From positions 3,968,001 to 4,032,000 of the forward strand of contig JAUPSS010000001.1 in assembly GCA_040285825.1 (NCBI GenBank): a DNA stretch of 64,000 nucleotides, written 5' to 3'. The notes below the pieces were generated by a model that was given only the letters and a program-made list of their open reading frames with translations, was not told the origin of the DNA and made no database searches. Source of the stretch: Eukaryota sp. TZLM1-RC. Taxonomy: Eukaryota; Metamonada: BaSk clade. Position 1 is the stretch's first letter; each line of letters opens with the position of its first letter. A program made the translations under genes and the position numbers. Of this stretch, positions 10,963 through 23,100 are shown one piece after another.

Positions 10963-12105
10963 ATGGTCCAAGCTCAAATTACGAAATTCAAACCACCTGA
11001 GCAATTTGAATTTTGGTCTAATATTCTCGATTTAAACCAACCAATGCTCAAACAGAAGAGCTATAAATTTAACAACATTATCCACACAGATGGATTAAAT
11101 GATGCAGTAGAATTTGTTTGTCGGGATTTACAAGGCCAGAAATGTAAGCCAAACAACAAGGCTAGTATTTCTGATTTATATATTCATGATGTTGATGTTG
11201 ATACTTTTCAAGACAAACGAATTGTTTTTTGTGATCCTGGAAAACGTGAGTTATTGTATTTTGGGAGTAAAAAACGGATCAAGAATTAGCCATGGTTCCT
11301 CAGAATGAAACCGAACAGCAAAGAAATAGTCGGGTGATGAATCAAGACAAGAAGTACAAATGGTTAAGAATGACTCAGATGTCCTGGTCTTTGAAAATTT
11401 GGATGAATGAAAAGCAAAAACAATGGGCGACAAGGTATACTGAGGTAGATAGATTACGACAGGAATCAAATGATAGAGTCTTACGAAACAACAATCGAAG
11501 TTGCAAACACCGAATTATCTGCATTTGCTGCCAATTCAGCAACTTTTATAGATTTTTCCAACTTTATGGTTGCCAAACTTGGGCAAGTTTTTTGACAATT
11601 GACTTTTATAGTCTAGACTTGTGGAGCATTTATAAAATGCAAGCTTTTATTCACAAGCAAAAGACTGAAAGTTGGTTGTTAAAAAGTCTTGTTCAGCAGT
11701 TTGGCAATCCAAAAGACCCTTTAATACTAATGGGTGGTTATGGTAAAAAAGGTTTTAAGAATTTGAAACATCATCGACCTACACGTGGTATTGGATGGAT
11801 TCAATTTCTGAAAAGAAATGGATTTGAAGTATTGATGATTAATGAAGCTTTCAGCAAAATGTCCTGTTTGTTTTGAAAAGGTTGCTACGTTTTTGAGAAA
11901 AGCAAATCCCAGATTATATAAAAGAGAAAAGACTCCTGTTACTACATGTCATGGTTTATTAGCTTGTAACAGTGAGAGTTGCAAACTCAGTAACAAAGGC
12001 TCAACAAAGTTTTTCAATAGAAATAAGTTGGCTTGACTGAATGGGTTTACAATTGCCGAAGCCAGACTAAGTGGCAATGAAAGGCCTCAGTTTCTGTGTA
12101 GTTGA
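10963..12105 (+). pseudogene. Fanzor-type (eukaryotic TnpB-like) RNA-guided nuclease, decayed
   Basis: Four broken segments carry the family's landmarks in order. 10963-11289 has W..ILDLN then FNNIIHTDGLNDAVEF (the Fanzor TDG segment) and VFCDPGKRELL (RuvC-I Asp). 11292-11876 has YTEVDRLRQ, a helical stretch, LILMGGYGKKG...HHRPTRGIGWIQFL and VLMINEAF (RuvC-II Glu). 11842-12036 has CPVC and CHGLLACNSESC (zinc ribbon), then FFNRNKLA, where active proteins have NRD (RuvC-III). A last piece reads GNERPQFL and stops at 12103-12105. Damage comprises a stop at 11287-11289, frame changes near 11290 and 11855, the catalytic Asp replaced by Asn (codon 12022-12024) and an in-frame TGA at 12034. Active relatives are guided by an RNA made from the element's end; none can be identified here. 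It sits immediately upstream of TBCE. Confidence 0.75.
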
Positions 12106-12156
12106 TGGTTGTTGTAATTATTCCACAAATAAATTGATCCAAAAAATTGATTTGTC

Positions 12157-13461
12157 ATGTATTTATGGGAATTTCCCATAATAAATCTCACACTGCATAA
12201 TCTCCCAATGTGCTCAATTGTTCAAGCTATTCAGCAGCAATACAAACAAGCTACTAGTGATAATTCTGATAGGTATATTCTTACGAGCAAGAACCGTCAG
12301 CTTGACATTGAGTTCCCTGGGGAAGAAGACATGACTGACTTTTTTGCTGATACAACACAACTGAACAGTCTTAGTCTACGTCAACTAGCGATATCTTCTA
12401 TAGGAGATTCGTCTCAACTCAACTCTTTTTTACCAAATGTTACATCTCTAGACCTTTCTGAGAACCACCTCACCTGGGATAACATAGTTGAGCTGTCACA
12501 GTCTTTACCCAACCTCACGGAGCTTTCCCTATCATCAAACCCTCTCTTCTCTGTTCCTTTTGTCCCTTGCACTTTCCCTGCACTCACGACACTTGTCCTC
12601 AACAACACTCCTCTGACTTGGGAAATCCTTCATGAAATCTTACCCTGTTTTCCTTCCTTACATTCTCTTTTTCTTGCTCACTGCTCCCTCCCTACCCCTG
12701 GTTCCCATCTTTCCTTTCCTCCTCTCTCCCTCATTGACCTCACTGGTAACAAGATCACCTGCCTTGACAGCTTTAGCTCTCTCAATGTCACTACTCTGAA
12801 CCTCAACCAGAACCAGGTTACGGAGCTCAAACTTAACAATAACCACATCCAACATCTCTATTTAGGAGACAACTTAATCCCTAATCTCGCTTCCCTCTCC
12901 TCCATTTCTCTCCCCAAACTAACCTCACTTCGAATCTCCTCAAATCCCTTCCTCTTAGCTTACCCTCGTCTCTCTGTAGGTAGAGCCATGGTCATTGGAA
13001 TGATCAGCGGGGTGGAGGTTTTGAATGGGACAAAAGTAGGCGAGCTTGAACGGGTTGATTCAGAAAGATTTTATTTAAGTAAGGCTGTCAATGATTTGAA
13101 TGTTGAGGATTTTGACAAGATTCATCCAAATTACAAAAATTTGGTTGAAAAGCATGGTGATCCTGTCTCGTCAGTGTCGTTAAAGAGATCAATGACACTT
13201 GTACCAGTAATTCTCAAAAATTTGGACGATTTTGAGTGTAAAGAACGGACAAAGAAACTTCCTCAATCAATGACTGTTCTGCAATTAAAAGAGTTAATAT
13301 GCACTTTATTTAAACTCGGCAGAGGAAATATAAGTAAATTAATTCTTCAATTCAAAGGTAAATATTCGCAGGATTTAGATGTATTAGACCTTGATACAAT
13401 GCCACTTTCCTTTTATAGTTTAACAGAAGGGGACATTCTGTTCAGTGTTGAGGAAAAATGA
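12157..13461 (+). CDS. TBCE: Tubulin-folding cofactor E-like protein (no CAP-Gly domain seen)
   Basis: 434 aa from ATG 12157; ATG 12208 (MCSIVQAIQQQY) is an equally good start. Residues ~85-300 form a leucine-rich repeat block. It is followed by the TBCE linker LNGTKVGELERVDSERFYL, then HPNYKNLVEKHGDP, and a C-terminal ubiquitin-like domain (~345-434, with KKLPQSMTVLQLKEL). TBCE works with cofactors C and D to assemble alpha/beta-tubulin dimers. The usual N-terminal CAP-Gly domain, which binds the alpha-tubulin tail, is missing: sequence matching TBCE starts at the segment that normally follows CAP-Gly. The Fanzor remnant ends only 52 bp upstream, so the 5' exon may have been lost or displaced. 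A naturally CAP-Gly-less, TBCEL-like form is the alternative. Confidence 0.8.
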   Translation: MYLWEFPIINLTLHNLPMCSIVQAIQQQYKQATSDNSDRYILTSKNRQLDIEFPGEEDMTDFFADTTQLNSLSLRQLAISSIGDSSQLNSFLPNVTSLDLSENHLTWDNIVELSQSLPNLTELSLSSNPLFSVPFVPCTFPALTTLVLNNTPLTWEILHEILPCFPSLHSLFLAHCSLPTPGSHLSFPPLSLIDLTGNKITCLDSFSSLNVTTLNLNQNQVTELKLNNNHIQHLYLGDNLIPNLASLSSISLPKLTSLRISSNPFLLAYPRLSVGRAMVIGMISGVEVLNGTKVGELERVDSERFYLSKAVNDLNVEDFDKIHPNYKNLVEKHGDPVSSVSLKRSMTLVPVILKNLDDFECKERTKKLPQSMTVLQLKELICTLFKLGRGNISKLILQFKGKYSQDLDVLDLDTMPLSFYSLTEGDILFSVEEK

Positions 13462-14233
13462 ATTTTTTGATTTCTCTCTACTATTCTTTCTATAGTTGTA
13501 TTTTAAGAATTGTCTGTGATGTACACTTGGTGTTTGATGCATGGGGTTGTTTTTAGTTTCTTTATCATTGTTTGTTTATTTGAAAAGTCAATTTGAATAA
13601 AATTTTGTAAATTTTGAGTGTTTAATGGTGCGATAAATGGTGTTCAAATTTCAAATTAACATTTGCTCCCATCAAAATCAGATAATTTAAGAATTTACAT
13701 TTTTTTGTGTGAAAACAATTTTGTAAACATACCGAATTGAAGGGGCAAAATTTGAAAACCTCTGCAACTGCGTGGATTTTGATTGATGGCCACTTTCCTT
13801 GCATATTGCTTTCGTAACCGTAATCAAGTTTAGTGAATTCAGTTAACAATATTATGATTTATTTAAATGTTCAATGATTTGCAAGGATATCTTTGATAAA
13901 AACAATTGATTGACTATTCAGCTGACATGGTCAACTGAATAAATAAAAAGTTGTTAACAACAAAGATCAAATTGAACAATGAAAAAAATGACCCCAAATT
14001 CATACAGTTACGAGTAGACACGAATTGATGAAGCTGATTCTGATTAAAAAACTTGAAAAAGAAGGATGAGGAGAAGTCAACAGAAGTCAAGTAGTTGCCG
14101 TTGGATGTCAACAAGATCATTCATTCAAAATGGATGTGACAAACATGATTGGAACACTGTCTTGATGCTTTGATGACTGGCTGATCTTGTTTGAAGGAGA
14201 GGTTGTCTATTTTTTGTTACTTTTCTTGTTACA
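13462..14233. other. TBCE 3' region and aldolase upstream region
   Basis: AATAAAA at ~13596 is a plausible poly(A) signal for TBCE. A 75-codon minus-strand ORF (13849-13622) contains a GTATGT donor-like site but matches nothing I know. No other feature is supported. Confidence 0.4.
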
Positions 14234-15269
<1,036 letters not shown>

Positions 15270-15476
15270 TTTTTTTGTATTTAGTCTGTTACAGAACGAA
15301 TAAATCGTGTCTCATAATCATTTCAGATTCTTTAAAATTTGTTCTGAAAGTCAAAACAACAAAAAGTAAATGTGTTAATTAAATTATAACAATTGCAAAT
15401 ACAATGGCATAAATATAGACCGTAAATGGTTAAAAATATTGCTAGTCTACTAAACATAATTTATTGCGCATATTCA

Positions 15477-15829
15477 CTAACCCATAAAGTTGAAGGCAAC
15501 AAAGAACAACAAAAGTTGTGCAAAGACATAGCTAGCGAAAGAAGCACCCGGGGTAATTTCAGGAAACTGATCTTTGGTCGAAGGATGTGTTTGCAGCCTA
15601 AGATTTACTGAAGTCAGAGGGAATCGATCATACCAGTAAGGACAAGTGATCCTAATGTTGTGAATATAGCAGACATGTATGAATTGAAAGGATAGGTGTT
15701 GATGAGTAGACCATAGCCTAATGTCACAAGAAGTAGAACAGCATGAAAGACAATAAAGAGATCAACTATTTGTGTCCGCTGGTCATGGGCTTTACGATAG
15801 TTATCATGAAAAGAAGAGAAGAGACCCAT
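15477..15829 (-). CDS. DAD1: DAD1/Ost2 subunit of oligosaccharyltransferase
   Basis: A small membrane subunit of the ER oligosaccharyltransferase that transfers glycans to nascent proteins. A 26-nt intron (15608-15633, donor GTATGA, acceptor TTCAG) must be removed. Exon 1 then reads ...TYPFNSYMSAIFTTLGSLVL and exon 2 NLRLQ, EITPGASFASYVFAQL and VAFNFMG-stop, matching the family's NPFNSFLSGF, LRIQ, SPERAFADF and NFMG landmarks. The spliced product is 108 aa, close to the usual ~113, with three hydrophobic segments. With ALG11 in this window it supports a standard N-glycosylation route. The 26-nt intron is the shortest seen here. Confidence 0.93.
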
Positions 15830-15918
15830 TCTTTCAGATGACGCCTAAGTGTAAGGGGTAAGTGTTCTTTATCCTTAAAAATGATTTTTCATTCTCTCAA
15901 CAGTGATTCTTTTCAGTG

Positions 15919-16155
15919 TTACATTGGTCCACCATTTACATGTGCTTCCATCACTGCCATGATATCCAGCAAAGGATTTCGATCTCTAATCCACAGAATT
16001 TCAAGCCCATGAGCGATATACATTTCATGCCTCTGATATGTTCTTGGAGTTTTGCACCGTCTCAATGTTTCAACCATTTCTTCTGCTTTTTTTAAACCAG
16101 CTTTTCTAAATAAAATTTTCAAACCTTTTCCTTTGGCAGGATCTTTGAATTTCAT
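15919..16155 (-). CDS. Small basic protein, unassigned
   Basis: 78 codons from ATG 16155, 90 bp upstream of DAD1 on the same strand. Lys/Arg-rich N-terminus (MKFKDPAKGKGLKILFRKAG), helical middle, and a C-terminal RDRNPLLDIMAVMEAHVNGGPM stretch. The A-rich start context and codon use look real. A faint resemblance to mitochondrial ribosomal protein bS21 (AGL...LRRCKTPRTYQRHE...RDRN) is the only lead and is not strong enough for a name. An upstream exon cannot be excluded. Confidence 0.45.
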   Translation of the reverse strand: MKFKDPAKGKGLKILFRKAGLKKAEEMVETLRRCKTPRTYQRHEMYIAHGLEILWIRDRNPLLDIMAVMEAHVNGGPM

Positions 16156-17161
16156 GTGTTTTCGTTGTTGCCAGTCTCAAATCCCAATAACTACTTGCAT
16201 GGCATCAACAAAAACTTATTTGCAGCTCTGCATCATTTTCGCCTAAGATATCGTGCGGTTTATCTCAGCCTACCATCACTGTTTCTGATTATTTTATTTT
16301 GTTGATAGACCTCACCAACAATACTATTTATATAATCTATTTGTCATAACTTTTATTTTATTTATATATTTACTTGTTTAATATACTCCATAAATGTGTC
16401 AAATCTGCAGGTTTTTGAATTGAATTGGGATAAAGTTGCTTCCCTTACTGCTTATTTGTGTGATAATTATTACCCACGTTTAATGGGCAATCATTTTCTT
16501 CGTGAATATTAGGATCTTGATGGTTAAATTTCCCCCAATAAATCAATAGTTTCTTGAATATTTTGATCAAATCTCTTTAAGTAGTACTGTCCTTTGAAAA
16601 TTAACTCACTATCAATTCAATTTGAATGGATTAAATACCCTTCCGTAGTTTTGTTAATTGTTTGAAGTGTTTGAATATACATTTTTTAACCAACTTTAAT
16701 TAACCAAATCAAATTGTGAGCAAATATGTCAAAAAAGACTTATTAATAGGTCATATTGTTTCAAGTCCATGCCGAATTGAATATGAAACCTTGTTGTTTT
16801 TATCATTTCAATAATTGGTGATTACAAGACCAACAAAACCAATCTCACTGTTTCAAATAATTTACAGTGACTTGGGGCATGAATTGTCGACAATGCTACA
16901 GATGCCTCTTTGTGACTTTTCATTTTTGAAAAATAGCTTGTAGTCATTTATGAAATTTTTTGAGTAAAATGATATGTGAAATACATTAAGTTTCTCCTTA
17001 AACAGGAAATGACACTGGAAAACAACACTAATGAAGTTGTACTTTAACACTGGGTGTGATAATACCGAAAGGAAGGATGAAATGGAGTGAGTTTGTCTGT
17101 CTAAATTGTATATTCAAATCAAACTCTATTCCGCCATTGAAAATTATTTGACTCTCACACA
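16156..17161. other. Intergenic upstream of dynein
   Basis: About 1 kb, very AT-rich. Block ~16372-16418 repeats ~7361-7400. No gene recognised. The dynein start context at 17162 is preceded by CTCACACA. Confidence 0.4.
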
Positions 17162-20100
17162 ATGGCTGAAAAGAAGCTTTTCAGCATTGTCGCATCACGT
17201 CTTGCTGTTGATGTGCAAGTTGTTGAATCTTCATGTAAACACCCTTCTGTATCTAAACATTTTGAATCATTTCTTGCAGGGGATGATCCTCCAGCAATCT
17301 TTTTCTATAAGGACAATAGTGGTGTTTGTTGCTCTTCTACCATACCGGAAGCGTTAGATTCTCTCTGTGCATTCTTTGTTCGTCCCAACAAGAAAGCCAT
17401 AACTACACATTCTTTCTCCACTGACCTTTTCTTTGGCTATGTGAATGGGAACTTCCTTCAAGATATGGTGACGTTTCTTTCTACCATCATGTCTCCCACT
17501 TTACACAATCATTCTCAAATCCAGTCCATTGACGAGGTCCAACGTGACTTCTTCCTCTCCGCTCTTGACAACTTTACCATGGCTCTTTCGGACTCTGTCA
17601 ATGCCATCGATGTTAACTTCCAGTTTACCCCTCCAGAAAACCTCTTTGGTCTCACTTCCTCCTCCTCCCAAGAAGATTTTGCCCGTGCCACCAAGGATCC
17701 TGAAATCATCTCAGTCTTTGAACGAACTCTCCACCAATGGTCCGTTCAGCTTGAACGTGTACTCGCTGAATCTGACCAAGTACGACAAGAATCAACTGAT
17801 TCTGGTCCTTCTGCTGAGCTCGAACATTGGAAACAACGAATGGCCAGGTTCAACTACATTCACGAATATGTTCAACAGCCCAATGTTTACATCGTCACCT
17901 CTGTTCTTTCACTTTCCCGACCTCTAGATGAATGGAGAAGGTTATTAAGAAGAGTTAAGGACACTGCCATTGAAGCTGAGGATAACCTAAAGTATTTATA
18001 TTCTATTGATAGGGTAGCGAGGCCCCTGTATACCCCTGATCCTAGTAAAATGGTTGAATGCCTTCCACAGCTGATGAGTTCTATATCTCTTGTTCACTCG
18101 CTCACCAGGTTTTACAATACGAACGAGAGGTTAACTGGGCTGTTTGTCAAGATTACTAACCAAATGGTTGTTTCATGCAGAAAATACATTCTTGAAGATT
18201 TAAATTCTTTCTGGGAAATTAATGATTATGATTGTTTAATGAAAAAATTAAAATCATGTATTGACCTGGGCTCGCAATACCGCCTTATTTATCGTAAAAC
18301 AAAAGAAAGTCTCACTGAGGTACCCACTGGTCGGCAATTTGATTTATCCGAAGCTTATATCTTTGGCCCAATGGATGTTTTTGTGCAGAGACTGGAACAG
18401 CTATTAGAGATCTTGACTACGAGCACACAGTTCCAGGCATTAAAGAAAGCTAATTTGACTGAGTTGGACGCCATTGCCGAGAAGTATTCCAAGGTATTTG
18501 ATGACTTTAAAAGAAAACAATCCGACCCACTGTCTGAGTTTGCCTGTACTTCCTCGTTTGATAAGGATTATAACCGGTTAAATAATCAGGTTTCCGATCT
18601 AGAACGGCAACTAGTCAGTGCGATTGATGAGCTTTTCGCTTATTCTACTACTACTGAATATTCAATGGTATTGCTAAAACAAATTCCTCCTGCTATTAAA
18701 AGAGACTCTTTTGCAACCTCACTCAATTCAAAATACCCGCTTGTTTTCTCCCAATACGCTTCTGATCTTGAAGTTATTCGTCGTCAATACCAGCAACACG
18801 CCACTAAACCACCAGTACCTAGAAACCAACCTCCTGTTGCTGGAGCCATTAACTGGGCAAGACAGTTACTACGAAGAATACAGGAACCAATGGATCTCTT
18901 CTCGGAGCGCGTTCCTCATGTCTTGGCGCTCCCTGATGGTAGAAAGGCGGTCAGAACGTATAACAGGTTAGCTCAGGCCTTATTAGAATACGAAACATTG
19001 TACTTTAAAGCTTGGGTAGACTCTATAAAGTCTGCCAGACAAGGTTTGTTAGCTCCTGTTTTCGTCAGAAAAACTGATTCGCTGGAATTCTCTGTTCATT
19101 TTTCGTCTGCTCTTTCACAATTAATTGCTGAAACTAAGTGGTTAACTAACATTGGATTAGAAATTCCCGATGAAGCTGTAACAGTTCTTAGTCAGGAGTC
19201 GAGACTTAAATCATTGAGAGACTCTTTTAGTCAAATTGCAAAAGATTATTCAGATGTCCTAGACAAAATTAAACCCGCTTATAAGACATTAATTCAGTGT
19301 CACTTGAATGAATTTGAAAAGCTAATCGCACCTGGTTTTTCAGTGATAACTTGGAGTGCTGTTGGTGCACCCCAGTTTTTAACTAATGTTCAAGAAGGTT
19401 TATCTAAATTAAGTGCCCTTGTTTTCGAAGCTAATGATATTTACACTTTTAGAATTGATGCCCTTTTAACCCAAATTAAAAACTCTAACAGTATAGAAAT
19501 TCCTGATGAATCTGTAGGGTTGAATAACTTTTTGAACTCCTGCCAATCAAAAAGTGATGAGGTTGCCGTTTGGATTGAGGAAAAGTCGAGGTCAATTGAA
19601 GCTTCTGTTTCTGATTTAATTACCCTTTTATCACCAAACAAGAGTGATTCTGTCTTGTGTCATCAGTACGACAATCATGCTCGTGATTTTTTCTATTCTT
19701 TGAGAAATAATTGTTTTAATAACATTTTGTCATGCTTAACAGCTTCTGTTCGTCTTTTACGATTTTCTCTAGGAAAGACTGATACACCACCTCTTTTCAA
19801 AGGTCAAGTAGAGCTCACTGACCAAAATTTAACCATATCACCCACTTGTCAGGATGTTGAAGCCACTGTTATTTCAGTCGTCAAGGCCGTCACTTCTTCT
19901 GCAAGGAAAATCTCTCATTGGAATGATTTAAATAAGCCAAATGATAACCGTGAAAACTTTTTGTTTGACATCTCTATTCATAAACCTCTAGTCAAGGTTT
20001 GCTTCATTTTGGCTGGCGAAATTGAAAAAATACCAGAATCAATTACCCAGTCTTTATCCATTTTTGATTTCATTAAACCTTATATGGAAGAAAGTCCAGC

Positions 20101-23100
20101 TAAATCATTTGAAAAGTTTTTTGCCACTGAGCCTTCTTTAACTGATTACCAACTGTTATTTACCAAGTTTAATGAGGTGATTTCCCAAATTTCAGAACTA
20201 CCAAATACTATTAATATATCTGGAACACTTGATATTGCCGCAACAGACGTCAAAACACAATTAAAAGATTTAATTGCCTCCTGGAAAACTTACTATGCTA
20301 ATTCATTAAGCGAATCAGTCAAAACTCAAATGAAAGAAATTGAAGATAATCTTGCTGATCATTTCTCAAAACTAACTTTCCAACAAGCAAAAGAAGAATT
20401 TGACTTGGAAGATGTAAGGGACATCATGACTCAGTTAGCAGAGTTGAGGAGTTTGGAAGCTGATTTTGATTTGAAATTACTCCCTCTATCTGAAACCTTT
20501 AATTTACTCTCTAACTTTGATGTTGGTGTAGGTAAAGAAGATGTAGAAGAGCTAGATAACATCAAAAACTTATGGGAAAAGCTCCGTTCTTGCGTCGTTG
20601 ATCTTATGGACAGACTCACTGATCTTCAGCCCATCATGAGGAGTGCTCTAGTGAGCTCAGTCAAAAATTTGGTCAAGGATGTCGAAAATTTCAAAAAAGA
20701 TTATGATGAAAATGGACCAATGGTACCGGGAACAGAACTTGAAGTAGCAAGCGAACGTTTAAAAACTTTCAAAGCCGCTTATGCTGAACGTGAGCGTAAA
20801 GCCAGCACATATAACGTAGGTGAGGAGCTCTTTAACCTTCCAATTACTCAATATCCTGAATTAGTCCAAATAAGAAGAGAATTAAAACTGTTAGACTCAC
20901 TTTATGGCCTTCACGCCAATGTCATGACTGCAATCCGTGGTTATGGGGATATTCTCTGGTCAGATAAAGATTTGGATGCGATTGCTGTACAATTATCAGA
21001 TTTCCAACAGAAATGTCGACGTTTGCCTTCATCTCTACGCGAATGGGATGCTTATAGACAACTCAAAGAAATGATTGATGGATTTTATGACACTTTGCCT
21101 CTCCTACAACAAATTGGAAACGACTGTATGCGACCAAGACATTGGGAAGCTATCCAAAGGCTATGTAATTGTAAGTTGAGGTGGGATGCGGAAGATTTCA
21201 CAATGTCTGAAATACTAGAAGCTCCTCTATTAGACCACAAGGAAGATGTGGAAGAAATTGCCAATTCTGCAGTAAAGGAACGGGAAATTGAGATCCGACT
21301 CGGTCAAATTGAGAATGATTGGCGAGACCAAGCTTTTGAGTTTGCCGAATATAAATCAAGAGGTCTTTTGCTATTAAAACCTGCAGAGACTTCAGAAATT
21401 GTGGCACTTTTAGAAGATTCTCAAATGGTTTTAGGTGGTTTAATTAGTTCAAGATACAATGCGCCTTTTAAATCACGAATTACTGACTGGATCAACAAAC
21501 TATCAACTTGTTCTGAAAGAATTGATTTATGGCTACGTGTTCAGTTCCTCTGGGCTTACCTTGAAGCCGTATTTTCTGGAGGTGATATTGCCAATCAACT
21601 ACCTCAAGAAGCTAAACGTTTTGCTGGTATTGATAAGTCATGGGTTAAGATTATGAATACTGCAGTCAATGAGCCGCATTGTATTTCTTTATGCTGTTCT
21701 AACGATACACTGGAAAACTTGCTTCCTCATTTAATAGAGCAACTTGAAATTTGTCAAAAAAGTCTTTCACATTATTTGGAATCAAAAAGATCTTTATTTC
21801 CCAGGTTTTATTTTGTTTCAGATGCACAATTACTGGAAATTCTAGGCCAAGCTTCCGATCCTAACAATATTCAATCACATTTAAAATCTATTTCTGAAAA
21901 TATTGGTAAAGTTATATTTGATAAGAAAATACCCAACGATATCATTGCAATTCAATCAGTCGAAGGCGAAATTGTACCATTAGTTCGCCGAGTCACTGCC
22001 CAGGGAGCTATTGAAACTTGGTTGACTGCACTAATTGATTCCATGCAACTTACCATTCGATGTATCTCACGTGCAGCTTCAATGGAACTACTTCCCCTTT
22101 CCAGCCAGTTAGGTTTATCCGGTGATAAAAACAGTAGCAGTCAAGATGACGACGATGAAGAAGACCTAGATTCTGGTAACCAGCAATTAACAGAATTTAT
22201 TTCACGTTATCCCGCTCAAGTTACCTTACTTGGATTACAAATGTTATGGACAAAGCAAGTAGAAGAGGCTTTGCGAGCTGCTAAAACAGACAAGGCGGCT
22301 TTGGCACATTGTAATAAATTGGTCGCTGGTATAATGTCTCTCTTGGTTGATCTGACGACTAAAGATTTGGGTCCTGCAGCCAGAAACCGTACCAAAGTTG
22401 AAGCTCTTGTCACTATTCAAGTCCATCAACGCGATATTTTCGAATCGTTATACAAGCAACGAATCCGTAATGCCTATGATTTTGAGTGGCTGAAACAGAC
22501 AAGATTCTATTGGCGTGAAGAGCAAGATCATGCAATTGTTTCAATTACTGATATCGACTTTGAATATTCATATGAATACCTTGGATGTACTGATCGTCTC
22601 GTCATTACCCCACTCACAGATCGTTGCTACATTACTCTCGCCCAAGCCTTGGGAATGTTTTTGGGTGGAGCTCCTGCTGGGCCAGCAGGTACAGGTAAGA
22701 CTGAAACAGTAAAGGATATGGGAAAAGCTTTAGGAAAGTACGTCGTAGTGTTCAATTGCTCCGACCAAATGGATGTGAAATCTCTAGGTAAAATTTTCAA
22801 AGGACTAGCTGAATCTGGGGCTTGGGGATGCTTTGACGAATTTAATAGGATTCTATTACCAGTCTTGTCTGTCGTTGCTCAGCAAGTGCTATGCGTACTC
22901 ACTGCTTTACGAGAACAAAAGACACAGTTTGTATTTAGTGATGGAGAGCTCACAAAGTTGAACCCTAGATGTGGTATGTTTATTACAATGAATCCTGGAT
23001 ATGCTGGAAGACAAGAGCTTCCTGAAAACTTGAAAGTTTTGTTCAGGTCAGTGGCCATGATGGTTCCAGATTTTGCTCTCATTATGAGAGTCAAACTTGC

